From assembly GCF_026153295.1 (NCBI RefSeq), contig NZ_CP110615.1, forward strand, positions 1,736,001-1,800,000: DNA of 64,000 bases. The letters run 5' to 3'. The stretch is from Rhodococcus antarcticus. GTDB taxonomy: Bacteria; Actinomycetota; Actinomycetes; Mycobacteriales; Mycobacteriaceae. The notes under the pieces are model-generated. The model was not told the origin of the DNA. It saw only the letters and a program-made list of their open reading frames with translations, and did not search any database. Of this stretch, positions 1 to 13,312 are shown in pieces. How positions within the stretch are numbered: position 1 is the first letter of the stretch; each line of letters begins with the position of its first letter. The position numbers were made by a program, and so were the translations under genes.

Positions 1-1
1 C

Positions 2-259
2 TGGTTCGGACCCGCCGTCGGGGTGGCCGAGGACCCGGTGACCGGCTCGGCGCACTGCGCGCTCGCCCCGTTCTGGTCCGTGCGCACCGGGCGGACCACC
101 CTGCGGGGGCACCAGGCGAGTGCCCGGGGCGGCGTGGTGGACATGCGCCTCGAGCTCGACGGTCCCCACGGGGACCGCGTGCACCTCGGTGGCGGCGCGG
201 TCACCGTGTGGCGGGGCGAGCTGCTGGTGGCACCCCCGCCCGGACCGCCGGGGCAGTGA
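2..259 (+). CDS. PhzF family protein, C-terminal fragment
   Basis: Partial gene entering from the left edge; about 85 residues are visible. The motif EDPVTGSAHCAL is the characteristic C-terminal active-site loop of the PhzF/diaminopimelate-epimerase fold, which includes phenazine-biosynthesis PhzF and many uncharacterised isomerase-like proteins. The reading frame is open from base 2, so the start lies outside the window. The fragment ends in a Pro/Gly-rich tail. The substrate cannot be deduced, because phenazine genes are not seen nearby and most family members are not phenazine enzymes. Confidence 0.85.
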   Translation, partial: WFGPAVGVAEDPVTGSAHCALAPFWSVRTGRTTLRGHQASARGGVVDMRLELDGPHGDRVHLGGGAVTVWRGELLVAPPPGPPGQ

Positions 260-326
260 CGCTCCACCACACGCCCGACCTCAGTGGTGCCCCGCGCCGC
301 CCACCCCGGCGCGCGGGCGCGCGCGG

Positions 327-1160
327 CTACACGTCGGCGATCACCGAGAAGTCCTCGTCGCCGCGGCCGTCCTCGATGGCGGCCTCCAGCGCGTCGTGGG
401 CGGCCTGGACGGCGTGCAGGCCCAGCGTCGCCGACAGCACCAGGTCCATGTCCTTGATCAGCGCGTTCGCGGTGAACTCGGCGTCGTCGAAGTCCCGCTC
501 GGCGAGCTTGTCCTTCTTGGCGGCCACCACGGGCGCCAGCACCGACCCGGCAAGGATCGACAGCGTGGTGTCGCGGTCGAGCCCGACGTCGGAGGCGAAG
601 GTCAGCGCCTCGGCCACGCCCTGCAGCGCCACCCCGAGGGCGAGGTTCGCCACCAGCTTGCCGGCAGCGGCGTCCCGGGCGGTGGGCAGCTCTCGCACCT
701 TGGCCTCGTCACCCCACAGCAGCACCACGTCCTTGACCGCCGCGACGTCCTCGGGTGCCCCGCCGAGCAGCACGCCCAGCGCACCCTTCTGCGCGGGCGC
801 CATGGATCCGAGCACCGGCCCCGCCACGTACCGGACGCCCTTGGTGGAGGACCACGCCGCCTGGAAGTCCGCGTCCTCGGGGCCCACGGTCGTGACGTCG
901 AGCCACAGGGACCCCTCGCCGAGCAGGTCCGCGTTGATGACGGTCTCGCGGACCGACGGCGGACCGAACAGCACGGTGACCACCAGCTCCGCCTCCGCCA
1001 CGGCCTCGGCAGGTGAGGCCGCGGCCGCAGCCCCGGCCTCGACCAGCGGCGCGGTGCGGTCGGCGGTGCGGTTCCAGACGGTGAGCTCGTGGCCGGCGTT
1101 GATCAGGTGCCGGCCGAGGTGGGTGGCCATGCGGCCCGTGCCGAGGAGTGCGATGCGCAT
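327..1160 (-). CDS. NAD(P)-dependent beta-hydroxyacid dehydrogenase family protein
   Basis: A 277-residue cytosolic oxidoreductase. The N-terminus MRIALLGTGRMATHLG has the Rossmann GxGxxx nucleotide-binding loop, followed by the family's NAD-binding segment. The C-terminal half contains GKLVANLAL, where the family's catalytic Lys lies. Size and organisation fit the 3-hydroxyisobutyrate / 6-phosphogluconate dehydrogenase-like superfamily (GLYR, HIBADH, imine reductase-like). I chose the ATG at 1160 because it places the Rossmann strand at residue 2; an upstream in-frame start at 1181 would add seven residues without homology. Substrate unknown. Confidence 0.85.
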   Translation of the reverse strand: MRIALLGTGRMATHLGRHLINAGHELTVWNRTADRTAPLVEAGAAAAASPAEAVAEAELVVTVLFGPPSVRETVINADLLGEGSLWLDVTTVGPEDADFQAAWSSTKGVRYVAGPVLGSMAPAQKGALGVLLGGAPEDVAAVKDVVLLWGDEAKVRELPTARDAAAGKLVANLALGVALQGVAEALTFASDVGLDRDTTLSILAGSVLAPVVAAKKDKLAERDFDDAEFTANALIKDMDLVLSATLGLHAVQAAHDALEAAIEDGRGDEDFSVIADV

Positions 1161-1214
1161 GGCGACGATCCTGCCCGTCACGGCGGTGGCGGTGCGACTC
1201 AGGCCGTCCCGGGC

Positions 1215-3244
<2,030 letters not shown>

Positions 3245-3270
3245 GCCCCGGCCCCGGTAGCGTCGACGGC

Positions 3271-3741
3271 ATGCCCAAGGTTGCCACCGCCGACGCCGTG
3301 TCCCGCGACGAGCTGCTGGAGTTCGTCCGCCCCCGCCACCACGCGGTCCTCGTGACGGCCCGCAGGGACGGTCGACCCCAGCTGTCGCCGGTCAGCTGCG
3401 GGGTGGACCCGCAGGGCCGCATCGTCATCTCCACCTACCCGGGTCGCGCCAAGACGGCCAACGCCCGGCGCACCCCCGAGGTGAGCGTCTGCGTCCTCAG
3501 CGAGGACTGGGACGACGCCTGGGTCCAGGTGGACGGCACCGCCGAGGTGCTGGACATGCCGGAGGCGGCCGAGCCGTTCGTGGACTACTTCCGCTCCATC
3601 TCCGGCGAGCACCCGGACTGGGACGAGTACAAGGCCGCCATGGAGTCCCAGGGCAAGAGCCTGCTGCGCATCACCCCCACCCGCTGGGGCCCCATCGCCA
3701 CCGGCGGCTTCCCGCCGGAGGTCGCCGCGCGGATGGGCTGA
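3271..3741 (+). CDS. PPOX-class flavin/F420-dependent protein
   Basis: A 156-residue split-barrel protein of the pyridoxamine 5'-phosphate oxidase-like (PPOX) class. Visible family features are HAVLVTARRDGRPQLSPVSCG near the N-terminus, RAKTANARRTPEVSVCV and the AWVQVDGTAEV strand. The ITPTRWGPIATGGFPPE tail is common in actinobacterial members annotated as F420-dependent. Such proteins bind FMN, F420 or heme degradation products, and the cofactor cannot be decided here. The ATG at 3271 lies 26 bases after guaB1 on the same strand, so the two may form an operon. Confidence 0.85.
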   Translation: MPKVATADAVSRDELLEFVRPRHHAVLVTARRDGRPQLSPVSCGVDPQGRIVISTYPGRAKTANARRTPEVSVCVLSEDWDDAWVQVDGTAEVLDMPEAAEPFVDYFRSISGEHPDWDEYKAAMESQGKSLLRITPTRWGPIATGGFPPEVAARMG

Positions 3742-3804
3742 GCACGAGCGGGGCGCCGCTGCTGCCGTAGGATCGGCCGCGTCGTTGACCCCTGAGGAAG
3801 GACC

Positions 3805-3951
3805 GTGGTGCCTGAGGCACCCTCTCCCGCCGCCCCTGCACCCGCACCGGCGAGCACGCCCGACCACCCGTCCGACGCGGAGTCCGCGAGTACCGGGCCG
3901 GGAGGACCTCCCGGCCGCACCGCTGCTCGCCCGACGGGGGCCACCCCGTGA
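3805..3951 (+). CDS. Small Pro/Ala-rich ORF translationally coupled to the CNNM gene
   Basis: A possible 48-residue leader ORF not annotated by similarity. It starts at GTG 3805 (or 3808), 4-7 bases after a good ribosome-binding site GAGGAAG at 3794-3800, and ends in a TGA overlapping the GTG of the downstream membrane-protein gene (GTGA at 3948-3951). The encoded peptide is rich in Pro, Ala, Ser and Thr with no recognisable domain. A TAGGAT -10-like hexamer lies at about 3775-3780. The layout fits a short coupled leader or a mis-called 5' region. I do not recognise a function. Confidence 0.35.
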   Translation: MVPEAPSPAAPAPAPASTPDHPSDAESASTGPGGPPGRTAARPTGATP

Positions 3952-5300
3952 ACGTCCTGATCCCGGTCCTCGGTGTGCTCGGCGTGCTCGCGCTCACCGC
4001 CGGCACCGCCCTGTTCGTGGCGGCCGAGTTCTCGTTGACCGCGCTCGAGCGCTCGACCGTCGACGCGCACGCCGAGAACGGTGACGCACGGGCGCTGCAG
4101 GTGCAGAGCGCGCACCGCACGCTCTCGTTCCAGCTCAGCGGCGCCCAGCTCGGCATCACCATCACGACCTTGGTGACCGGCTACATCGCCGAGCCCGTCC
4201 TGGCGGGGTTCCTCCGTCCGGCGTTCGACGCGGCCGGGCTCAGCACGGCGGTGTCGGGCGGCATCTCGCTCGTGCTCGCCCTGGTCATCGCGACCTCGCT
4301 GTCCATGATCTTCGGCGAGCTCGTGGCCAAGAACCTCGCCATCGCCCGTCCGCTGGCCACCGCACGGCTCACGGCCGGGCCGCAGGCCAGGTTCTCCCGG
4401 GTGTTCCGCTGGGTCATCTCCGGGCTCAACGGGGCCGCCAACGGCATCGTGCGGCGCCTGGGCATCGAGCCGGCCGAGGAGCTCCGCTCGGCGCGATCCC
4501 CGCAGGAGCTGGGCTCCCTGGTGCGCACGTCGGCGCGGCAGGGCTCGCTGGACGCCGGCACCGCCGCGCTGCTGGACCGCTCGCTGCGCTTCGGCGAGCG
4601 GTCCGCCGACGAGCTCATGACGCCCCGGGTGCGCATCGAGACCCTCGGTGCCGAGGACACGGTCGACGACCTCCTGGCCGCCGCCCGACGCACCGGCTTC
4701 TCCCGGTTCCCCGTGGTGCAGGGCGACCTCGACGACCCGCTCGGCGTGGTGCACGTCAAGCAGGCCTTCGCCATCCCGGACGCCCAGCGCGCGAGCACCA
4801 CCCTCGAGCGCATCGTCCGACGGGTGCCCACCGTGCCCGCGACCCTCGACGGCGACGCCCTGATGGACCGGGTCCGCGGCGACGGGCTGCAGGTGGCGCT
4901 GGTGGTCGACGAGTACGGCGGCACCGCCGGGATGGTGACCATGGAGGACCTCATCGAGGAGATCGTCGGTGACGTCCGCGACGAGCACGACGCCGCGGAC
5001 GTCGACGTGCGACGGCTGGAGGGCGGGTGGGAGCTCTCCGGGCTGCTGCGGGTGGACGAGGTGGCCGAGGCGACCGGGTTCACCGCCCCCGAAGGTGAGT
5101 ACGAGACGCTCGGCGGGACCGTCCAGGCACACCTGGGCCACGTTCCCGAGGTCGGCGACCAGCTCGAGCTGCACGGCTGGAACCTGACCGTGCAGCGGAT
5201 GGACGGCCGCCGGGTCGAGTCGGTGCTGCTGCGCCCGGTCCCCGAGCACGCCACCGCCGAGGACACCGACGACACCGGGGGCGGTGAGCACCGTGGGTGA
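3948..5300 (+). CDS. Hemolysin C/CNNM family membrane protein with CBS pair and CorC/HlyC domain
   Basis: A 450-residue membrane protein. The N-terminal DUF21/CNNM transmembrane domain covers about residues 1-190 (LTAGTALFVAAEFSLTALE, QLGITITTLVTGYIAEP, FGELVAKNLAIARP). Two CBS motifs follow (FSRFPVVQGDLDDPLGVVHVK; LVVDEYGGTAGMVTMEDLIEEIVGDV), then a C-terminal CorC_HlyC domain to about residue 435. The family (YfjD, CNNM, CorC) is linked to Mg2+/Co2+ export. Older names such as hemolysin are historical. The next gene overlaps its 3' end and encodes a shorter paralogue, as is common in actinobacteria, where the two are thought to work as a pair. Confidence 0.9.
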   Translation: MNVLIPVLGVLGVLALTAGTALFVAAEFSLTALERSTVDAHAENGDARALQVQSAHRTLSFQLSGAQLGITITTLVTGYIAEPVLAGFLRPAFDAAGLSTAVSGGISLVLALVIATSLSMIFGELVAKNLAIARPLATARLTAGPQARFSRVFRWVISGLNGAANGIVRRLGIEPAEELRSARSPQELGSLVRTSARQGSLDAGTAALLDRSLRFGERSADELMTPRVRIETLGAEDTVDDLLAAARRTGFSRFPVVQGDLDDPLGVVHVKQAFAIPDAQRASTTLERIVRRVPTVPATLDGDALMDRVRGDGLQVALVVDEYGGTAGMVTMEDLIEEIVGDVRDEHDAADVDVRRLEGGWELSGLLRVDEVAEATGFTAPEGEYETLGGTVQAHLGHVPEVGDQLELHGWNLTVQRMDGRRVESVLLRPVPEHATAEDTDDTGGGEHRG

Positions 5301-6378
5301 CGTCCTCGCAGTCCTGCTCGCGGTGCTGCTGCTGGCCGGCAACGCCTTCTTCGTCGGCGCGGAGTTCTCCCTGATCACCGCGCGGCGCGACCGGCTGGAG
5401 ACCCTCGAGGCCCAGGGCCGCCGCGGAGCCCGCACCGTCATCGAGGCCGGCGAACAGCTCTCGCTCATGCTGGCCGGGGCCCAGCTGGGCATCACCATCT
5501 GCTCGATCCTGCTGGGCCGGGTCGGCGAGCCCGCGGTCGCGAACCTGATCGGGGCGCCGATGGAGCTGGTCGGCGTCCCGGCGGGTCTGCTGCACCCCGT
5601 CGCCTTCACCCTGGCGCTGGCGCTCGTGGTGGTGCTGCACATCCTGCTCGGCGAGATGGTGCCCAAGAACATCGCCATCGCCGGTCCGGAGCGCAGCGCG
5701 CTGCTGCTGGTTCCCGCGCACCTGGCGTTCGTGCGCGCCGCCCGCCCGGTCATCGGGGTCTACAACTGGGTGGCGAACCGGATCCTGCACGGCTTCGGGG
5801 TGGAGGCCAAGGACGAGCTGGAGACGGCCCACACCCCCGGCGAGCTGGCCGGCATGATCGCCGAGTCCCGGTCGGAGGGCATGCTGGACGCCCAGGAGCA
5901 CCGCCGCCTGACCCAGGCGCTGACGACGAGAGGACGCACCGTGAGCGAGGTCGCCATCCCGCTGGACCGGCTGCGGAGCCTGCCGCACGGCGAGCACGGA
6001 CCCACCCTCGGCGCGCTCGAGCAGGCGGTGGCGGAGACCGGGTTCTCGCGCTACCCGGTGCAGCTGGCCGACGGTTCGCTCATCGGCTACCTGCACGTCA
6101 AGGACGTGCTCGACGCGGTGCTCGACGAGGGTGCCGGGCCGGACACGGTGATCCCCGCCTCCCGGGTTCGGGCCCTGCCGCAGGTGCCCTGCTCGGACCA
6201 CCTGGACGTGGCGCTCTCCGGGCTCCGCCGGGCCTCGGCCCACCTCGGCCGGGCCGTCGACGGCAGCGGGGCCACCGTGGGCGTGGTGGCGCTGGAGGAC
6301 CTCGTGGAGGAGTTCGTGGGCACCGTGCGCGACGCGACCCACCGCTCGCCGGACACGGCCCCCGGGAAGTCCTCGTGA
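5284..6378 (+). CDS. Second CNNM/CBS-domain membrane protein, without CorC/HlyC domain
   Basis: A 364-residue paralogue of the preceding gene. It has the same DUF21 transmembrane region (AGNAFFVGAEFSLITARRDRLE, QLGITICSILLGRVGEP, LGEMVPKNIAIAGPE), then degenerate CBS repeats (TGFSRYPVQLADGSLIGYLHVKD; GATVGVVALEDLVEEFVG). It stops after the CBS region, so the CorC_HlyC domain of its partner is missing; this short form is usual for the second member of such actinobacterial pairs. The GTG start at 5284 lies inside the end of the previous gene, and the last bases overlap the next gene (GTGA at 6375), pointing to one transcript from about 3.8 kb to 8.2 kb. Confidence 0.88.
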   Translation: MSTVGDVLAVLLAVLLLAGNAFFVGAEFSLITARRDRLETLEAQGRRGARTVIEAGEQLSLMLAGAQLGITICSILLGRVGEPAVANLIGAPMELVGVPAGLLHPVAFTLALALVVVLHILLGEMVPKNIAIAGPERSALLLVPAHLAFVRAARPVIGVYNWVANRILHGFGVEAKDELETAHTPGELAGMIAESRSEGMLDAQEHRRLTQALTTRGRTVSEVAIPLDRLRSLPHGEHGPTLGALEQAVAETGFSRYPVQLADGSLIGYLHVKDVLDAVLDEGAGPDTVIPASRVRALPQVPCSDHLDVALSGLRRASAHLGRAVDGSGATVGVVALEDLVEEFVGTVRDATHRSPDTAPGKSS

Positions 6379-7313
6379 GCGTCGCGGTGGTCGGCGCCGG
6401 GATCTCCGGCGTCGCGTGCGCCCGCGCCCTGGCCGCGGCCGGGGTGGACGTGGTGGTGCACGAGCGCTCACGGGCCGTCGGTGGTCGGATGGCCAGCCCG
6501 CGGCTGCACGAGCGCCGGGTGGACACCGGGGCGGCCTACTTCACCGTCGCGCCCGACGCAGGTTTCGCCGCGGTGGCCGCGGACTGGTCGCACCGCGGCC
6601 TCGCCCACGAGTGGACCACCACGATGGGTGTGCACTCCCCCGGGGGCGCCACCACCAAGGACGGGCCCGCGCGGTGGAGCGCACCGGGCGGGTTGCGCTC
6701 CCTGGTCGCGGATCTGGCGGACGGGCTCGACGTGCGGCTGGGCAGCGCCGTGTCCGCAGTGGGGCCAGGACTCCTGGTCGACGGCACCACGCACGACGCC
6801 GTGGTGCTGGCCATGCCCGACCCGCAGGCCCTGCGCCTGCTCGACCCGACCCACGCCGCGGCGCGGGCCCAGCTCACCGGCCGGGACTGGAAGCCGGTCA
6901 TCGCGGTGGCCGTGGGCGCCCGGACGCGCACGTGGAGCGAGCTGACCGCCACCTTCGTCAACGACCACCCCGTGCTCGCCCTCGTGGTCGACGACGGCGC
7001 CCGCCGGGGGGACGGCGCACCGGTGCTGCTCGCGCACACCACGAACGCCCTGGCCGCCCAGCACCTCGAGGACCCGGACGCGGTGGTCCCTGCCGTGCTC
7101 ACGGCCCTGGCCGACGTGCTCCCGGGTGAGCTCACCGTCGAGTGGACCCACGCGCACCGCTGGACGTTCGCGCAGCCCGCCGGCTCCCGGGAGGACACCC
7201 ACTGGCTCACCGACGGGCTCGGACTGTGCGGTGACGGCTGGGGCGCGGCCAAGGTGGAGGCGGCGTGGACCTCGGGCACCGCCCTGGGACGGGCGATCGC
7301 AGCCCGGCGGTGA
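6375..7313 (+). CDS. NAD(P)/FAD-dependent oxidoreductase (renalase-like amine oxidase fold)
   Basis: A 312-residue flavoprotein. The first residues MSVAVVGAGISGVACARAL form the dinucleotide-binding GxGxxG loop, and VVVHERSRAVGGRMASPR supplies the acidic end of the second strand and the GGR motif that contacts FAD. A C-terminal FAD motif is visible in LCGDGWGAAKVEAAWTSG. Size and motifs fit the bacterial renalase-like group, which oxidises dihydro-nicotinamide isomers in characterised members; the substrate here is not proven. It overlaps both neighbours by four bases and is likely part of the 3.8-8.2 kb operon. Confidence 0.82.
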   Translation: MSVAVVGAGISGVACARALAAAGVDVVVHERSRAVGGRMASPRLHERRVDTGAAYFTVAPDAGFAAVAADWSHRGLAHEWTTTMGVHSPGGATTKDGPARWSAPGGLRSLVADLADGLDVRLGSAVSAVGPGLLVDGTTHDAVVLAMPDPQALRLLDPTHAAARAQLTGRDWKPVIAVAVGARTRTWSELTATFVNDHPVLALVVDDGARRGDGAPVLLAHTTNALAAQHLEDPDAVVPAVLTALADVLPGELTVEWTHAHRWTFAQPAGSREDTHWLTDGLGLCGDGWGAAKVEAAWTSGTALGRAIAARR

Positions 7314-8194
7314 CGGTGCTCGACGCCGGGACGTGGGGTGCGCTCGTCGCCGACCACGCCGCCCGGGCGGACGGGCTCACGGCCGCGCACCGGGCCCGCC
7401 GGGCGCGCGGCGAGACCCATCCCGTCGAGGACTTCCTGTTCAGCTACTACGGCACCAAGCCGTCGCTGCTGCGCCGCTGGCACCCGGGTGCGGGCGTGGT
7501 GCTGGAGCCGGGGGCCGCGGGGCCGGCGCCGAACGCGGCCTGGCGCTGGTACACCACCGACCGGCACGGCGCCGTGGCGCTCGACGCCGACGCGTACCTG
7601 GCCGACCGGGCGAGTGCCGTCGCCTTCGTGCACCGGCTGCTCGTGGCCACCGCGTCGAGACCGGCGTTCACCGGCTGCTTCGGGCTGCACGAGTGGGCCA
7701 TGGTCTACCGGGCCGACGCCACCCGGCACCCGGCCCCGCTGCGGCTGGGGCCAGCCGGGACGGACGCCGTCGTGGAGTCGCACCCGCTCCGGTGCACGCA
7801 CGTCGACGCCTTCCGCTTCTTCACCCCCGACGCGGTGCCGCTCAACCGTCTGCAGCCCACCCGGGAGACGCAGGTGTCGATGGAGCAGCCCGGCTGCCTG
7901 CACGCGTCGATGGACTGCCACAAGTGGGCGGCGAAGCTCGGCCCCGCGGTCCCGGGCACGCTCGCCCTGGACTGCTTCACCCTGGCCGGGGAGGTGCGCC
8001 GCCTCGACATGCAGGCCTCGCCCTACGACCTCACCGCGCACGGCCACGAGCCCGTCGCCGTCGAGACCCCGGCGGGCAAGGCGGAGTACGTGGAGCGCCA
8101 GCAGGCCCTGTCCCAGCGGGCCGGCGTGCTGCGCCAGCGGCTCGTCGCGGTGTGCGCACAGCTGCTCGAGCGGACCGGCACGCCCGCACCCTGA
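7310..8194 (+). CDS. Conserved actinobacterial protein, often annotated 3-methyladenine DNA glycosylase
   Basis: A 294-residue soluble protein. I place the start at GTG 7310, which overlaps the stop of the FAD oxidoreductase; an upstream in-frame start at 7265 would add 15 unlikely residues. Distinct blocks are HPVEDFLFSYYGTKPSLLRRWHPG, GCFGLHEWAMVY, HVDAFRFFTP, MEQPGCLHASMDCHKWA and a C-terminal helical region. I recognise it as a conserved actinobacterial family that databases label 3-methyladenine DNA glycosylase, but no helix-hairpin-helix or other glycosylase motif is evident, so the activity should be treated as unproven. Confidence 0.6.
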   Translation: MTVLDAGTWGALVADHAARADGLTAAHRARRARGETHPVEDFLFSYYGTKPSLLRRWHPGAGVVLEPGAAGPAPNAAWRWYTTDRHGAVALDADAYLADRASAVAFVHRLLVATASRPAFTGCFGLHEWAMVYRADATRHPAPLRLGPAGTDAVVESHPLRCTHVDAFRFFTPDAVPLNRLQPTRETQVSMEQPGCLHASMDCHKWAAKLGPAVPGTLALDCFTLAGEVRRLDMQASPYDLTAHGHEPVAVETPAGKAEYVERQQALSQRAGVLRQRLVAVCAQLLERTGTPAP

Positions 8195-8343
8195 GCGTGC
8201 TCAGGGCCGGCACGCACCCCTGACCAGCGACCCCCGTGCTCGTCCGGCGCGAGCCCGTCCGGGCGGCCCGGGCCCGGGTCGCGCTCAGTAGTGTGGAGTC
8301 CAGGACGCCCTCCCGGGGACCGACGACGAGCAGGAGGTGCACC

Positions 8344-10092
8344 GTGGCACGCCACCGCGACGCAGTGGCCACTCGTGGCATCAGCCGCGGTCCTGTCATC
8401 GCCGTGGCGGTCGTGGTGGCGCTGGTCCTGCTGACCTTCGGCTGGTTCCGCCTGCGCGACAACGTCGGCGAGCAGGGCGCCCAGGCCGCCGCCGCGTGCG
8501 TCTCGGGCACGTCCGAGGTGACGGTGGTCGCCGACCCGGACGTGGCCGCCCCGCTCACCGAGCTCGCCCGGCGCTACACCGCCAGAACCCCCGTGGTTCG
8601 CGACCGGTGCGTGACGCTCACCGTCACCCCGCTGCCCTCCGGCCGGGTGCTCACCGGTCTCCAGAACGGCTGGGATCCCACGACGATGGGGCCGCCACCG
8701 GCCGGGTGGATCGCCCAGGACTCCTCGTTCCCCGCCCGGCTGGCCAGCGCCTCCGCCACTCGGCTCAGCGGTGACCCCACCTCCGTGGCGTCCAGCCCGC
8801 TGGTGCTGGCCGTGCCGCGGTCGGCGGGGACGACCGTGACCGCGTCGGGCATGCGCTGGGCGGACCTGCCCGGGCTGCAGCGATCGGCCGACGGGTGGAC
8901 CCGGCTGGGCCAGCCGTCGTGGGGTGCGTTCACCGCGGCCCTGCCGTCCGGCGCCTCCGGCAGCACGCTCACCCCGTCGGCGGTCGAGGCCGTGGTGGCC
9001 GGGGTCACCGGTGCTGCCCCCACCCGGGCGGCGCTCACCGACCCCGCCGTCGGTCGGGCGCTGACCGCCCTGGGTCGCGGGCCCACCCCCCAGCCCGACG
9101 ACACGGCAGCCGCCCTCACCGCCCTGGGTGCGCTCACCACCGTTGCGGGTAGCCCGTACCAGGCGGTGCCGGCCACCGAGCAGCAGGTGTTTGCCGCCGC
9201 CCAGGCATCCCCCGGCACGGTCAGCGCCGGTGTCCTCGCCGGCACCGTCCCGACCGAGGACTACCCGTTCGCCCTGCTCTCCGGCCCCGCCGTCGACGAG
9301 ACGCAGTCACGCTCGGCCGCGGCCTTCGAGGAGTACCTGGCCGGCGACGAGGCCCAGCAGGTGCTCGCCGACGCAGGCTTCCGCACCCGCGGCACCCTGC
9401 CCGCAGCCTCGGACGCGGTGGCCTTCGCGCCGCCCGCCGCCACGCTCGCACCCGCGGACCCGGCCGCGACCGACGCGCTGGTCGCGGCCCTCACCACCCC
9501 CGTGGTCGCCCCCCGGACCACCGTCCTGCTCAACGTGTCGACCTCGATGGGCACCGGTGAGGGCGGCGGCACACGGCTCGCGGCGACCACCGGTGCCCTG
9601 GCGGCGCGGGTTCGGGCGCTGCCGGACGGCACCAGCATCGGGCTGTCCACCTTCGTGCGCGGGCTCGGCGGCAGCGCACCCATGAGCCCGGACGTCCCCG
9701 TCGCTGCGCTGACCGCGGACGGTGCCCAGCGCAGCGCCCTGCTGGCCGCTCTGGGAGCGCTGCAGACCCGTGGGGCGACCTCCGTGGACTCGTCGGTGGT
9801 GCGCGCCTTCGCCGATGCCGTGGCCGCCTACTCCGCCGCCGGCACCAACCGCGTCGTCGTCGTCACCGACGGACCCAACGACAACGGCGGCACCACCGAG
9901 GCGGGTGTGCTGGCGGAGGCCGGGACCGCCACCGATCCCGCGCGGCCCGTCCAGGTCGACGTCATCGCGATCGGCAGCGGCGACATCGGGGCCCTCACGG
10001 CCCTGGCCCGGTCCACGGGGGGAACCGTCACCCAGGTCCCCACCGGCGGCTCGGACGCCATGGGTGCCGCCCTGGCCGCCCTGCTCACCTGA
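8344..10092 (+). CDS. Secreted or membrane-anchored protein with substrate-binding and von Willebrand A domains
   Basis: A 582-residue protein. GTG 8344 follows the ribosome-binding site AGGAGGT, in preference to an upstream in-frame start. Residues about 18-36 form one transmembrane or signal segment (PVIAVAVVVALVLLTFGWF), so the rest is probably extracytoplasmic. A periplasmic-binding-protein-like region covers about 55-385 (SEVTVVADPDVAAPLTELARR). A C-terminal VWA domain begins at about 390. Its metal site reads N397-V-S399-T-S401 instead of DxSxS, so the first metal ligand is changed from Asp to Asn; VVVTDGPND later in the domain is retained. The ligand is unknown. The gene stands alone between two oppositely directed neighbours. 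Confidence 0.8.
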   Translation: MARHRDAVATRGISRGPVIAVAVVVALVLLTFGWFRLRDNVGEQGAQAAAACVSGTSEVTVVADPDVAAPLTELARRYTARTPVVRDRCVTLTVTPLPSGRVLTGLQNGWDPTTMGPPPAGWIAQDSSFPARLASASATRLSGDPTSVASSPLVLAVPRSAGTTVTASGMRWADLPGLQRSADGWTRLGQPSWGAFTAALPSGASGSTLTPSAVEAVVAGVTGAAPTRAALTDPAVGRALTALGRGPTPQPDDTAAALTALGALTTVAGSPYQAVPATEQQVFAAAQASPGTVSAGVLAGTVPTEDYPFALLSGPAVDETQSRSAAAFEEYLAGDEAQQVLADAGFRTRGTLPAASDAVAFAPPAATLAPADPAATDALVAALTTPVVAPRTTVLLNVSTSMGTGEGGGTRLAATTGALAARVRALPDGTSIGLSTFVRGLGGSAPMSPDVPVAALTADGAQRSALLAALGALQTRGATSVDSSVVRAFADAVAAYSAAGTNRVVVVTDGPNDNGGTTEAGVLAEAGTATDPARPVQVDVIAIGSGDIGALTALARSTGGTVTQVPTGGSDAMGAALAALLT

Positions 10093-10111
10093 GCAGGGCG
10101 GCCCACGACCC

Positions 10112-13012
<2,901 letters not shown>

Positions 13013-13044
13013 GAGACCTCCGGGGCGGGGCACGGCACGGGACG

Positions 13045-13290
13045 AACCGGTCCCTCCCCCTCTGTCGTCTGCCCACGATCAGGCGCCTGAGAGATTCACC
13101 CCGCCGCAGCCGAGATCACGGCGGCAGGGCTTTCCCCGTGGGCGGGTGGGTGCTCCCACCGCTTTCCAGAGGCGTCGGTGCCCGCGCGGTCCTGGGTGCC
13201 TGAGAGGTTGACGGGGAGGTGCTGCTCCTTCGGCGGCTCCGATCAGCTGGACTGTCCGGCTGTCGGAGCTCTCTCCCGCGCGACGTCGAC
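13045..13290 (-). promoter_or_regulatory. Tandem glycine riboswitch (gcvT element) in the gcvP leader
   Basis: On the minus strand, between the MerR gene and gcvP, two glycine-aptamer signatures occur in series. Aptamer 1 (about 13290-13160) contains GCGGGAGAG, CCGAAGGAGCAGC, CCTCTCAGGCACC and CTCTGGAAAGC. Aptamer 2 (about 13158-13045) contains ACGGGGAAAGCC, AATCTCTCAGGCGCC and GACAGAGGGGGAGG. The repeated CTCTCAGGC core and the arrangement of two aptamers directly ahead of gcvP are classic for glycine riboswitches, which turn on glycine-cleavage genes. The expression platform is not resolved by eye; the ribosome-binding site of gcvP lies about 30 bases further on. Confidence 0.92.
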
Positions 13291-13312
13291 GCACGCTCAG
13301 TGTAGGTGCTGC

